NCBI GenBank assembly: GCA_002729885.1
Contig: PBUB01000011.1
Location: 60,815-124,814, forward strand
DNA length: 64,000 bases
Source: Spirochaetaceae bacterium
GTDB taxonomy: Bacteria; Spirochaetota; Leptospiria; Leptospirales; Leptonemataceae
Direction: 5' to 3'
The notes beneath the pieces were generated by a model, which worked only from the letters and a program-made list of their open reading frames with translations, did not search any database and was not told the origin of the DNA. Positions 26,528-35,383 of the stretch are shown here, piece after piece. The position numbers and the translations under genes were made by a program. How positions within the stretch are numbered: the stretch's first letter is position 1; every line of letters begins with the position of its first letter.

Positions 26528-28921
26528 TTAGAAACTATACTGAAGACTTGCATAGACGCTCCTTCCCGGAATAGGGTATCCGATTAAATCCTCGGTTCGA
26601 TCATTGAGCAGATTGTTGACATCCAGGCGAAAGTCCAGGGCATGCTCCGGGCTCTCCAGCAATCTGCATTCAAGAAAAAAATTGTGCAGCCAGCGAGGCT
26701 CCTGATAAAAAAAGAAATCATTGGAACGATCCTGAAACACTGCCCCCGTATAATTGGATTCGAACCCTGTGCGAAAAATAGAATAGGTAATACTGAATCC
26801 GCCGGTAAAATCATGCAATGGACGCAAAGGCAGATACCTTCCACGGGCAAAGCGAACATCTCCCTGATTTATGGCTTCCTGGTAGGTATAGCGAACAAAT
26901 ACACCGAGCCATCGCCACTGAAGATCTGCACTGTTTTCAATTCCTTTGATGCTGGCTGCATCCACATTCTCTGCGCGAAGAGTGAATCTGGAATTTGGAA
27001 TAAACAGAATCATGTCACGAATATTCCTTTGAAAAACTGTGGAGGACAGTGATAGATCCAGTGGGCCCGAATAATGAAGGTCGGCTCCTCCTTCAAATGT
27101 CTCTGCATCCTCGGCTTTCAAGTCAGCATTGGATACAATACTTCCGGACTGGCCAAATAGTTCCACAAAGAGAGGCACCCTTCTGGATCTATAAGCAGCG
27201 GCCCGAAGAAAAATCTGAAAACGATCATTTTCGAATACAAGCCCTTTGATTCGTATGCCTGGATCCAGAAACTCTCGCACTACTTCACTATCTTTGAAAG
27301 GATCCTGGACGGTTGCCGGTTCGTTGAAGCGATCCACGTACCTTTCGTATCTCAAAAAAGGATGAATCTGCAATGCATCGTCAAAGAGATTTATCTCATC
27401 CACCAGATGAATGCTGGACTGATTTCTGAACCGGGTAGGCACTCGATCTACTCGCTTGTCCAGTGCATTCCTTTCATCTTCATGGTAGATTTCCCTTTGA
27501 TTCCCGAACAGGAATTTGAACGTCTGGTAGAACTCCGGAACATGGATTTCTGGCATTAGATGAAGGCCGGCCTGCTGCAATCGACTCTTGCTACCCGGGA
27601 ACTGAAAACTGAATTCCTGCTCTGGATCAAAGAAATGATCTCGCACTTCGGTGTAATAGAGCCTGGACTTGAATCGCAGGCGGTCCCATCCGGCAGCCCT
27701 GGTATCTGTGGTAAGACCGGTGGTATTTCTAAGATGCTTGCGCCAGGTCTTTTCCGTTTGATCGCTACCCGGTCCGGGAATGCCATGCTCCCGATAAAAG
27801 AAATCGTTTAGAAGATCCCACCTGGTGCCCAGTGCATACAGGCCGGCTGTGGCGGTAAGAGAGGCTTTGCGATACTGCGCATTCTTTCTGCGATCATCGA
27901 AATCATCGAAGGTGTTGATCACCGGAGTGCCGTTTTCGTTTCGAAAGATAAAGTCCTGATCCGAGGATTCGCCTCCAGCGCCAATGGAAAACCAGAAATC
28001 TCCAGGCTTTAGAATGGACGGAGGTCTATTGGGCTCATACTCCTGTCCGTTCGGCTTTTCAGATGCATCTGGATCTGACGTCTTTTCCGGAGCATCCGCC
28101 TTGCTCGCCTCCCGGGCATACGCTTTACTGGACTCGCTTCCATCGCAATAGCTTCCCGAATCTATGTTTCCTGTATGCGAAAAGAACAGGCCCGCTCCAA
28201 AAGTGCGATAGGACCCTCCCCGAATGTACAGTCGATCTATGCAGCTACGATCCGTAGTTTTGAAATTTACGGCGCCGCCGATGGTTGGGTTGGATAGCAT
28301 CATGGCCGTTCCTCGGTGCACATCCATGGAATGCATAAAAGAAGCATCCAGATCCGCCAGATTCACTTCTCCGGTAACGGCATTGTTTAGCGGAATCCCG
28401 TTAATGTAGACATTCACCTGATTGGCATTGGAGCCTCGGATGGAAAGTGTGCTGTAGGCCCCTGCTCCACCGTATCTCTGTACCCTTACAGAAGCTTCTT
28501 TTTCCAGGATTTCGGTAAGGGGGCGATTTCGATTTTCCAGACTGTCCAGAAGTATCTTTTCCGATGTGCCCCCTTCCACATCGTCTCGATCCATGGATCG
28601 TGCTGGAGCCCGAACCTCGATTTGCTCTGTCTTTACTTCAGAATCATCTTCGGATTGCTCGGCCTGCAAGCCCGGCACGGTCGCTAGCAGGTAAACCGGG
28701 AGCAGCAAAGGAATCAGTTTCCTTCCAACCCGACCCCCCCAGGCCCCATGGATGTAGCCAAATAAGTGGGTCCGATTCTGCAGGCATCCGGGAATTCTGC
28801 GGATTGCATCTGCCGATGATGCGGCCGGCCCGCCGTTCAAGGATTGTTCTGATGGAAAATTTTTCCGGGCTCGGTTTCCGTGAAACCAGCATCTAACCGG
28901 GTATTTGATGGATGATGACAA
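26528..28921 (-). CDS. btuB: BtuB-type TonB-dependent cobalamin receptor
   Basis: The 797-residue frame encodes a TonB-dependent outer-membrane receptor. After a signal-like segment (KLIPLLLPVYLLATVPGLQA) come a TonB-box-like KTEQIEVRAPARS, the plug domain (LTEILEKEASVRVQRYGGAG, YSTLSIRGSNANQVNVYING, NPTIGGAVNF) and a barrel ending in VYASLQYSF. A cobalamin riboswitch lies directly upstream, which makes cobalamin the likely substrate. The start is TTG at 28921, with AGGAG six bases before it. This leaves about 65 odd residues in front of the signal segment. A run of seven G (reverse strand, 28734-28740) sits there, and one extra G would bring an ATG close to the signal segment into frame. TonB-like proteins occur at 35384 and 44052. 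Confidence 0.9.
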   Translation of the reverse strand: MSSSIKYPVRCWFHGNRARKNFPSEQSLNGGPAASSADAIRRIPGCLQNRTHLFGYIHGAWGGRVGRKLIPLLLPVYLLATVPGLQAEQSEDDSEVKTEQIEVRAPARSMDRDDVEGGTSEKILLDSLENRNRPLTEILEKEASVRVQRYGGAGAYSTLSIRGSNANQVNVYINGIPLNNAVTGEVNLADLDASFMHSMDVHRGTAMMLSNPTIGGAVNFKTTDRSCIDRLYIRGGSYRTFGAGLFFSHTGNIDSGSYCDGSESSKAYAREASKADAPEKTSDPDASEKPNGQEYEPNRPPSILKPGDFWFSIGAGGESSDQDFIFRNENGTPVINTFDDFDDRRKNAQYRKASLTATAGLYALGTRWDLLNDFFYREHGIPGPGSDQTEKTWRKHLRNTTGLTTDTRAAGWDRLRFKSRLYYTEVRDHFFDPEQEFSFQFPGSKSRLQQAGLHLMPEIHVPEFYQTFKFLFGNQREIYHEDERNALDKRVDRVPTRFRNQSSIHLVDEINLFDDALQIHPFLRYERYVDRFNEPATVQDPFKDSEVVREFLDPGIRIKGLVFENDRFQIFLRAAAYRSRRVPLFVELFGQSGSIVSNADLKAEDAETFEGGADLHYSGPLDLSLSSTVFQRNIRDMILFIPNSRFTLRAENVDAASIKGIENSADLQWRWLGVFVRYTYQEAINQGDVRFARGRYLPLRPLHDFTGGFSITYSIFRTGFESNYTGAVFQDRSNDFFFYQEPRWLHNFFLECRLLESPEHALDFRLDVNNLLNDRTEDLIGYPIPGRSVYASLQYSF
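28734..28740 (-). repeat. G7 homopolymer in the btuB leader
   Basis: Seven consecutive G on the coding strand lie between the TTG start and the signal segment of the receptor. With eight G, the ATG at about 28750 would read MGPGGGRVGRKLIPLLL, a compact normal signal peptide. With seven, translation must begin at the distant TTG. This could be a phase-variable tract or a sequencing error. Confidence 0.5.
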
Positions 28922-28963
28922 CTGGCGCTCCTGTTTATTCCGAAGGCCCCCATTGTCACTGCC

Positions 28964-29120
28964 GGACCGATTCGCGCGGTCCTTGCGGCGGGGAAGATCT
29001 GGCTTATGGGACTACCCAATCACAGTTGCGCGTCAGCAGAGGAATTGCACCTCTTTCCACCCGGAAATTTAAACCAGGCTGCGGGCCCCGGATTTTGAAG
29101 CAAGGGAAATAGACACCAGA
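28964..29120 (-). promoter_or_regulatory. Cobalamin (B12) riboswitch
   Basis: On the reverse strand the core reads in the standard order: GGTGTC near the 5' end; GAGGTGCAATTCCTC (29039-29053), a helix with the invariant GGTGCAATTCC-like B12-box partner; GCTGACGCGCAACTGTGA (29021-29038), almost identical to the E. coli btuB element; and AAGCCAGATCTTCCCCGCC, the 3' box. A later hairpin (GGACC with GGTCC, 28964-28982) has GCGCG in its loop, which can pair with CGCGC of the core, as in the known kissing-loop contact. No U-tract follows, so regulation is probably translational, acting on the AGGAG at 28928-28932. The element is compact and close to the class of short cobalamin riboswitches. Confidence 0.9.
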
Positions 29121-29261
29121 AGCAGTTTTACAGAGCTGGAAGAGAAAAGCATTCCAGCTGCAATTCAATACAGGAAATCCCGGGAACTGGAAATATCGAG
29201 CCAATGAGACTGAATCTCATTTAATTCTGATTAGCCGGACCTCTGACAAATCCCTGACAAC

Positions 29262-29289
29262 TTGGTTGTAGCCCATGCTAGACTATAAT
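29262..29289 (+). promoter_or_regulatory. hemA promoter
   Basis: A consensus TATAAT at 29284-29289 follows TTGGTT (29262-29267) by 16 bases. It overlaps an in-frame ATG at 29288, so that ATG cannot be the start. Transcription should begin near 29296, leaving the ATG at 29345 as the natural hemA start. Confidence 0.65.
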
Positions 29290-29344
29290 GGCTGGTATCT
29301 ATCCAGATGGATTTTGGGAAGAACAGGGAACGATTGCGATATAT

Positions 29345-30613
29345 ATGAGACACCTGGGCGCTATCATTCTTAGTCACGATCAAGGCGAAGACCTGAGTCA
29401 TTTGCTTTCGTGGAAAGGACTGACTCTGGAGCATCTGGAAACCAGGGTGCAACAATCTGGCTATGACATTGCCGGGTTTCTGTTGCTCTCCACCTGCAAT
29501 CGAGTGGAGATTATCTATTCCATCGAAAATCCGTCGGACCATGCTGCGTTCTATGAAGCTCTGGTAGAGAGCCTCCCACCGGTGCAGGGGCCGGCTCCGG
29601 ACTTCAAAACCGGCCGCCCTGTGGCTCGACATCTACTGCGTCTATCAGCGGGCCTGGAGTCCATGGTTCTGGGCGAAACCGATATTCGCCATCAAATGAA
29701 AGAGGCCAAAGCAGCAGCCATTCGTGGAGGGCATCTGGATTATCGTCTTCGCACGGTACTTCAGGGAGTGTTTCGTCACTCCAGATACATTCGAAGTTAT
29801 ATTCCTTCCAATCTACCGCTTTCTGTTTCTTCCCTGGCTGTGCGCTTTCTGGAGGATTCCCTGGGTGGTCTGGATAGTTCGGATTCAGGAATTGCAATCA
29901 TTGGCTCTGGCCCCATGAGTCGGCATACGGCGGAGTATCTTTCTAAATGGGGCGGCCGCAACCTGGTGTGGATCAATCGCACGGTGGAAAAGGTGCAGGA
30001 CCTGGCTTCCGGAGTAGGTGCTCGAGCGATTTCGCTTCAAGAATTTCTGAGCAATCCTGCCAGCGCTGGAAAGCTACGAGCCATAGTCAGCGCCACATCC
30101 AGCGAAAAGCCCATAATTGATGAATCTCTCATTTCCAGGATGAATCGAGATCCCAGGCTTGTGCTTGTGGACCTTGCACTGCCGGAAGATGTGGATCAAA
30201 ATGTCACCGACTCTTCAGGAGTAGAACTCATCAGTCTGGATCGAATTCGTCAGCGACTGGAAGCCAACAGAAAGCAACGGGAAGAAGCTGCTTCCAGGGC
30301 AGAAAGCGCAGTGGATGAATCTCTGTTTCGCCTGGAATCAGAGTTAATACACTCTTTATCCGGTCCCATTCTAAAGGAACTACAAAAGGACATTCGCAAG
30401 CAAGCCCAGGAAAGGCTGGAAGGATTGTTGCAGGGAAGGCTTGCCCATCTAAGCGCCCGGGATCGTCGCATACTTTATGACTGGGCAATACGCTCCCATC
30501 GAGAAATGAATCGCATCCACAGAAGCGGTGTGGAGCAGATTCTAAAAAGCTATTTTAAAGATTCAGAGCATGCCTCTGCGGATGAAGCCGTAGGCGGCGG
30601 CTACAGTCGGTGA
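29345..30613 (+). CDS. hemA: Glutamyl-tRNA reductase
   Basis: The enzyme reduces glutamyl-tRNA to glutamate-1-semialdehyde with NADPH, the first step of C5 tetrapyrrole synthesis. The 422-residue protein has the catalytic-cysteine motif LLLSTCNRVEII near residues 46-57, the family signature LRLSAGLESMVLGETDI with IRHQMKEA, an NADP-binding segment (IAIIGSGPMSRHTAEYLSKW) and VLVDLALPEDVD, and an extended helical dimerisation domain. The open frame begins at 29288, but the promoter's -10 box covers that ATG, so I start at 29345. The gene overlaps hemCD by four bases (GTGA), so the products for this pathway are made together. Confidence 0.93.
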   Translation: MRHLGAIILSHDQGEDLSHLLSWKGLTLEHLETRVQQSGYDIAGFLLLSTCNRVEIIYSIENPSDHAAFYEALVESLPPVQGPAPDFKTGRPVARHLLRLSAGLESMVLGETDIRHQMKEAKAAAIRGGHLDYRLRTVLQGVFRHSRYIRSYIPSNLPLSVSSLAVRFLEDSLGGLDSSDSGIAIIGSGPMSRHTAEYLSKWGGRNLVWINRTVEKVQDLASGVGARAISLQEFLSNPASAGKLRAIVSATSSEKPIIDESLISRMNRDPRLVLVDLALPEDVDQNVTDSSGVELISLDRIRQRLEANRKQREEAASRAESAVDESLFRLESELIHSLSGPILKELQKDIRKQAQERLEGLLQGRLAHLSARDRRILYDWAIRSHREMNRIHRSGVEQILKSYFKDSEHASADEAVGGGYSR

Positions 30614-32340
30614 TTCGCATTGCCACCAGAGGGTCTCATCTGGCCCTTGCACAGGCTCGCGCGGTCCAGACAATGCTTAAGACAAAAGCTGGAGCAGAAT
30701 CCGAGCTAATCATAGTAAAGACTCGCGGAGACCAGATCCAGGCTCCCCTGCATTTATCCTCCGACGAAGCCAAGGGCTTTTTTACAAAGGAAATCGAAGA
30801 AGCTTTACTGGCCCACCAGGCCGATATCGCAGTGCATTCCTACAAAGATCTTCCCACATCCGGAGCCGATGGACTGCTCATTGCTGCACTTCCGGAACGG
30901 ATTGCACCACGGGACACCATGGTGTTTTTAAAAAAGCATCAGGTAAAGGATTCCTTTCCCTGGATTGGTGAGGATGGCTACGTAGGCACCTCATCGCTGC
31001 GGCGCGTATCCCAGCTGAACTATAGAGCTTCGCATTTAAAAACCTGCGATATTCGCGGAAATGTGCCCACCCGAATTCGCAAGATGGTCACTAGCGAAGG
31101 CAGCGATACAATCCATTCCATCATTCTATCAGGGGCCGGAATTGAGCGACTGCAGGCCACCGGAGAGCTCATCGAAGATGGGCTGTTGCCGATTCTCGAA
31201 AAAGAAGAAATTTTGTTTGAGGCCCTGAGGCCAGAGCATATGGTCCCGGCTCCGGCCCAGGGGACCCTGGCTCTGCAATGCAGAGAAGGTGATTCAGAGA
31301 TCATCCCGGTGCTGGAAAAGCTAAATGATCCGGAAATTACTCTGGTTTCCCGCATAGAGCGATCGGTGCTTGCCGGCCTGGAAGGCGGGTGCAATCTTCC
31401 TCTGGGAGTTTTCGCACACCGAATAGCCGGCGGCCAGGTCTTCGGCGTGCATGTATATCTGGGAGAAGAATTCGAAACCAATCGGCGACATCGGTCCCAT
31501 TATGCCTATCGCGAAGATACAGATCCCGACCGACTGGCAGGCCGAGTGCTAGAAGAGCTTCTTCAGCCGCCTACCATCTATATCTTTGGCAAAGATGATA
31601 GGATGGTGGAACTGGAAAGCCGGATTCCGGCAATTCTGCCAGATACAGAATCTATTCGAACGGTTCCGGCTATTCGCGTAATGCCTGAAGAATGGAAGAA
31701 GGCGGAAATGGAGGCCGCCAGAAATACACTTTCCGGAGTAAAACGAGTCATACTCTGTCTCTTCAGTAATTCAGCCGTGGACATTCTACGCCAGAGATTT
31801 GGCGACGGGGAATCGCTGAAGAAAGAACTGGGAATTACAGAGAAACATCTGGATGTTCGATGGGCTACCACGGGCGAAAACACAGCCCGGGCTATCCAGA
31901 CCCTGGACCGCGGGGAAGACATTCTAATGAGTGAGGACGGAACATCGGCAGGACTGGCTCTGGAACTTCAATCACTGAACAATCAAGATACCGCATTCAT
32001 TTTCCTGGTCTCCAGAAACGGGCGTAAGGAGCTCATCGAAGAACTTCGCTCCGGCCCGGCCTCTATCATTGAACTACCGGTGTACAGAAGCGAATCGGTT
32101 CCTCTGGACCCGGCTCTTATTGATGAGATCAAAAACAGCGATGAGTCCTGCTATATTCTTGCAGGCAGTCCGCTTTGCCTGAGAAACCTCCAGGATTCCG
32201 GTATTCTAGATGAGCCTCTGGGTATTCGTTTGCTCTGCCTGGGTAGAACCACTTGCGAAACAGCAAAAGAGCTCGGGCTGCATCCCTATGCAGTGGCCAG
32301 CAGCCCGGATTATGAACAATTCCTGTCTGAATTCTTCTAA
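30610..32340 (+). CDS. hemCD: Fused porphobilinogen deaminase / uroporphyrinogen-III synthase
   Basis: Residues 1-310 are porphobilinogen deaminase (HemC), with IRIATRGSHLALAQAR, VHSYKDLPTSG, GTSSLRR, DIRGNVPTRIRKM and the cofactor-binding cysteine in EGGCNLPLGVF. Residues about 320-576 are uroporphyrinogen-III synthase (HemD), which is weakly conserved in sequence but recognisable from position, length and segments such as ILCLFSNSAVDILRQRF and FLVSRNGRKELIEELR. Together they turn porphobilinogen into uroporphyrinogen III, and the fusion would channel the unstable hydroxymethylbilane. Leptospira species carry such a fusion, which supports the taxonomic guess. The start is GTG, overlapping the hemA stop by four bases. 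Confidence 0.93.
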   Translation: MIRIATRGSHLALAQARAVQTMLKTKAGAESELIIVKTRGDQIQAPLHLSSDEAKGFFTKEIEEALLAHQADIAVHSYKDLPTSGADGLLIAALPERIAPRDTMVFLKKHQVKDSFPWIGEDGYVGTSSLRRVSQLNYRASHLKTCDIRGNVPTRIRKMVTSEGSDTIHSIILSGAGIERLQATGELIEDGLLPILEKEEILFEALRPEHMVPAPAQGTLALQCREGDSEIIPVLEKLNDPEITLVSRIERSVLAGLEGGCNLPLGVFAHRIAGGQVFGVHVYLGEEFETNRRHRSHYAYREDTDPDRLAGRVLEELLQPPTIYIFGKDDRMVELESRIPAILPDTESIRTVPAIRVMPEEWKKAEMEAARNTLSGVKRVILCLFSNSAVDILRQRFGDGESLKKELGITEKHLDVRWATTGENTARAIQTLDRGEDILMSEDGTSAGLALELQSLNNQDTAFIFLVSRNGRKELIEELRSGPASIIELPVYRSESVPLDPALIDEIKNSDESCYILAGSPLCLRNLQDSGILDEPLGIRLLCLGRTTCETAKELGLHPYAVASSPDYEQFLSEFF

Positions 32341-32503
32341 ATTGAATCCGAGGTAAAGGAAAGAATCTAGAGAGCTTCCGTGCCAATTCCTTCTATAATT
32401 TGTCCTTTGCACCTTTCCGGGATTCAGGATTCTGGCCAGACTCGTGGATTCAGGTCCACGGCCTCAGTGTAAAACAGAAGCGGTTCGGCCGCTGGAGCTA
32501 TTC

Positions 32504-34987
32504 ATGAACAGATGGGAGAGATTTCAGGAGATCAGCCTCAAGGTGGCCAGAATCGGGGCCCCTATCATGCTGGCCCTGGGCACCCTTTTTAGCAGCCTGC
32601 TCATCGGTTATCTGATTTCCGAGGTACATAGCCAGAAGCAGCTAAAGTTTCTCGTTGGCTACGAACCCACTCCCCCTACCCGTCTCTATGATCGAGAGGG
32701 TCGGGTATTTGCCGAGCTCTACAGGCAGCGCCAGGAACTGATTCCATTTCATACCATTCCGCCCCATGTTGTGCATGCATTTCTAAGTACCGAGGACGAT
32801 AACTTCTTCAATCATTTTGGAATTGATATCCCCGGGATCTTTCGCGCCGCCATCAAGAACCTTCTGGCCGGTCGAGTAGTACAGGGTGGCTCCACCCTGA
32901 CTCAGCAGCTGGCCAAACAGCTCATTCTGGATGCAGAAGGCAGTAGAAATCGAACATTCAATCAAAAGATACGCGAAACCGTGCTTGCTCTTCAGCTGGA
33001 AGAGGAGTTAAGCAAAGAAGAAATCCTGGAAGTCTATTTCAATATTATCTATCTGGGTCATGGCTGCCAGGGACTGGCCTGCGCAAGCCAGATATTCTTT
33101 AAAGAAAAGGTTCCCGATCTTACACTTCCCCAGGGCGCGGTGCTTGCGCGGATGCCCAAGGCACCGGTGGACTATTCTCCTTTTCGAAATCCTCGAAAGG
33201 CCATGGAGCAACACAAAGTTATCCTGAAGTTGATGGCCAACGATGGCATCATACCGGAAGAAGAGATAGATCAAATCCATAAGAACTTCTGGAGAGACTA
33301 CTGGGTTCAGGTAGTGGTTGAGTATCCCGGGCAGACTACTTGGGGGCAGAAGCTCTACAAGGCCCCCTACTTTACCGAGCATGTGCGACAGATCCTGGAA
33401 GCGAATCCGTCCATTGGGGAGGAGAAACTCTACGGCGAAGGCCTGAGGGTCTACACCACTCTGGATTTGATTCAGCAGGAAGTGGCTGAAGAGGAGATTC
33501 AGAAGTCTTTAAAGAGAGTCAATGTAGGAAGTCCCATTCTGCGCCAGGATGTTTACGGTTACACTGCTAAAGATCCGCGAAGTCTGTTTCGCAAAGGTCT
33601 GGAGGATAGCTCGGACCTGGATGCATTGCAATTACTGGGATATGTGACTCCAAACTGGAACCCCACTGCCGCCGTGGACGAGTTTAGAGCTCAGAGCGTG
33701 AACTACAGAACCAATACTCAGGTTCAGGCTGCCTACATCAGTATTCATCCGTCCACAGGATACATTACCGCCATGATTGGTGGCGCCGATTTCTCTCCGC
33801 GAAATCAGTTTAATCGCGCGATCCTTGCCAAACGGCAGCCTGGAAGCTCATTTAAGATCTATGTGTACGGAGCTGGCATTGAGCAAAGAGCCATCAATAC
33901 CAGCACTGGATTGAATGACCTGCCATTTGCATTGATTTCTAGAACCGGCCGAGTCTGGGACCCCAGCAACTATTCCGAAGGTTTTAGCGGTGTGGTTCCG
34001 GCGAAAACTGCTCTGGCTCTTTCTTTAAATACCTGCGCCGTGCAGACCTTCTTTCGCGTAGGTGCAGAGCCGGTAATCGATCTGGCCTCACGGCTTATGA
34101 AAATCCAGGACCGATCCAGATTCAATCCAGATCCGGCCATGGCGCTGGGTGCCAGCGAGGTCACACCCATGGAAATGGCGCTGGCCCTGGCAATCGTGGG
34201 CAATAAAGGCAAGGATGTAATTCCATTCGCCATCCGCTATGTTACAGACTCAGATGGTAACGTTCTCTACAATAAAGAGGCTGCTATTCGCAAAATCATA
34301 GCCATTAAAACCCAGACAGGTCAGATTCAGGTGATTGAACCGGCCCTGGCTTACATTATGCGCGACATGATGGAAGAAGTGGCCAACGCAGGAACAGCCC
34401 AGGCTGGATTGAGAAGTTATCAACATGATGGCGGCCTGTTTCAAGGGGATTTCGCCGCGAAAACCGGAACCACACAGCAGTGGTCCGATGCATGGCTCGT
34501 TGGATTCAACCCCGATTTCGCCCAGGCGATCTGGTTTGGCTATGATCAGGGCAAATTCTCCATGGGTGGTCAATGGGCCGGTGGCTCTCTGGCTGCACCC
34601 ACGGTTGGCCGAATCATGACTTCCTATTACAAGCGAGCCCGCAGGGATTCGCCCCGATTCGATCGAGACAGGCCGGACGGTATTGCAGGTGCAGACTGCA
34701 ATGGTATGGCTCTGGCTCCTATAGAAGAAAACGGTGAACGCATCGAAGCTCCTACCGATGGTGTATGCGCGAACGATCCCAATCTGAAGATCTATGATCA
34801 AAGAGAATTGATCATGAAAGAGTTCGGAATCACCAAGGAAGACCTGGGTCTGGAGGAATGGGAACGTCTGATGTTCAAGTACGAAAACCTGGAGCAGAAG
34901 CGAAAGGAACGCGAGCAGCGCATTAAAGAAGAAAAGATGGGCATTGATCCAGAGAAAAAGCCCGAAGAAAAACCTGCCGAGCAGTGA
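32504..34987 (+). CDS. Class A penicillin-binding protein (PBP1A-type)
   Basis: The 827-residue bifunctional peptidoglycan synthase has a short cytoplasmic start, one membrane segment (residues 20-42), a GT51 transglycosylase domain with STEDDNFFNHFGIDIPG and VQGGSTLTQQLAKQL, and a transpeptidase domain with the S-x-x-K motif in RQPGSSFKIY, S-x-N as ALSLNTCAV and K-T-G as AAKTGTTQQWSDAWLVG. The C-terminal 80 residues are highly charged (EQKRKEREQRIKEEK) and form a probable coiled tail. The ATG at 32504 has a GGAG site six bases away; a TATAAT hexamer at 32394-32399 may be its promoter. The protein polymerises glycan and cross-links stems in the periplasm. Confidence 0.95.
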   Translation: MNRWERFQEISLKVARIGAPIMLALGTLFSSLLIGYLISEVHSQKQLKFLVGYEPTPPTRLYDREGRVFAELYRQRQELIPFHTIPPHVVHAFLSTEDDNFFNHFGIDIPGIFRAAIKNLLAGRVVQGGSTLTQQLAKQLILDAEGSRNRTFNQKIRETVLALQLEEELSKEEILEVYFNIIYLGHGCQGLACASQIFFKEKVPDLTLPQGAVLARMPKAPVDYSPFRNPRKAMEQHKVILKLMANDGIIPEEEIDQIHKNFWRDYWVQVVVEYPGQTTWGQKLYKAPYFTEHVRQILEANPSIGEEKLYGEGLRVYTTLDLIQQEVAEEEIQKSLKRVNVGSPILRQDVYGYTAKDPRSLFRKGLEDSSDLDALQLLGYVTPNWNPTAAVDEFRAQSVNYRTNTQVQAAYISIHPSTGYITAMIGGADFSPRNQFNRAILAKRQPGSSFKIYVYGAGIEQRAINTSTGLNDLPFALISRTGRVWDPSNYSEGFSGVVPAKTALALSLNTCAVQTFFRVGAEPVIDLASRLMKIQDRSRFNPDPAMALGASEVTPMEMALALAIVGNKGKDVIPFAIRYVTDSDGNVLYNKEAAIRKIIAIKTQTGQIQVIEPALAYIMRDMMEEVANAGTAQAGLRSYQHDGGLFQGDFAAKTGTTQQWSDAWLVGFNPDFAQAIWFGYDQGKFSMGGQWAGGSLAAPTVGRIMTSYYKRARRDSPRFDRDRPDGIAGADCNGMALAPIEENGERIEAPTDGVCANDPNLKIYDQRELIMKEFGITKEDLGLEEWERLMFKYENLEQKRKEREQRIKEEKMGIDPEKKPEEKPAEQ

Positions 34988-34993
34988 TGATTG

Positions 34994-35020
34994 AATGGGT
35001 CCAGCATGGCCGGACCCATT
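34994..35020 (+). terminator. Perfect 9-bp hairpin after the penicillin-binding protein gene
   Basis: AATGGGTCC (34994-35002) and GGACCCATT (35012-35020) are exact inverted repeats around a nine-base loop, seven bases after the stop codon. There is no T-tract, so it may be an mRNA-stabilising or Rho-type element rather than a strict intrinsic terminator. The right arm runs into the first copy of the 61-bp repeat. Confidence 0.5.
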
Positions 35021-35319
35021 GACCGCATCTGCCAGGTGCAACTAAAAGCACCCTCACCGTCATAAGACGAACTCGCCCATTGACCGCATCTGCCAGGTGC
35101 AACTAAAAGCACCCTCACCGTCATAAGACGAACTCGCCCATTGACCGCATCCGCCAGGTGCAACTAAAAGTACCCTAACGGCCATAAGCCGAACTCGCCC
35201 ATTGACCGCATCCGCCAGGTGCAACTAAAAGTACCCTAACGGCCATAAGCCGAACTCGCCCATTGGCCGCATACGCCAGGTGCAACAAAAAGATCGCCGT
35301 CGACCATAAGCCGTGCCGG
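35015..35319. repeat. Array of five 61-bp tandem repeats
   Basis: Copies start at 35015, 35076, 35137, 35198 and 35259. Copies 1 and 2 are identical, copies 3 and 4 are identical, the pairs differ at a few positions, and copy 5 is degenerate. There are no spacers, so this is not a CRISPR array. Each unit can form two hairpins: GGTGC with GCACC around an A-rich loop, and a 4-bp stem around ATAA. In copies 3-4 the first stem keeps pairing through a G-U wobble, and the second re-forms in a shifted register as CGGC with GCCG. The array lies between a plus-strand gene and a minus-strand gene that converge. Confidence 0.95.
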
Positions 35320-35383
35320 CTCGCTGAACAATGGAAAGAGGTATCGATTAGCTATCGATTGGCCGGGGATTCTGACTGCAGAT

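Noticed and set aside
34250..35041. A 263-codon minus-strand frame antisense to the penicillin-binding protein gene
   Set aside because: The plus strand encodes a clear PBP1A with all motifs, and the antisense product has no recognisable family.
34798..35163. A 121-codon minus-strand frame through the 61-bp repeats
   Set aside because: It follows the repeat unit, has no ribosome-binding site and its apparent repeats are a consequence of the DNA repeat; not a gene.
35015..35319. CRISPR array
   Set aside because: The units are directly adjacent with no unique spacers, and no cas gene is nearby.
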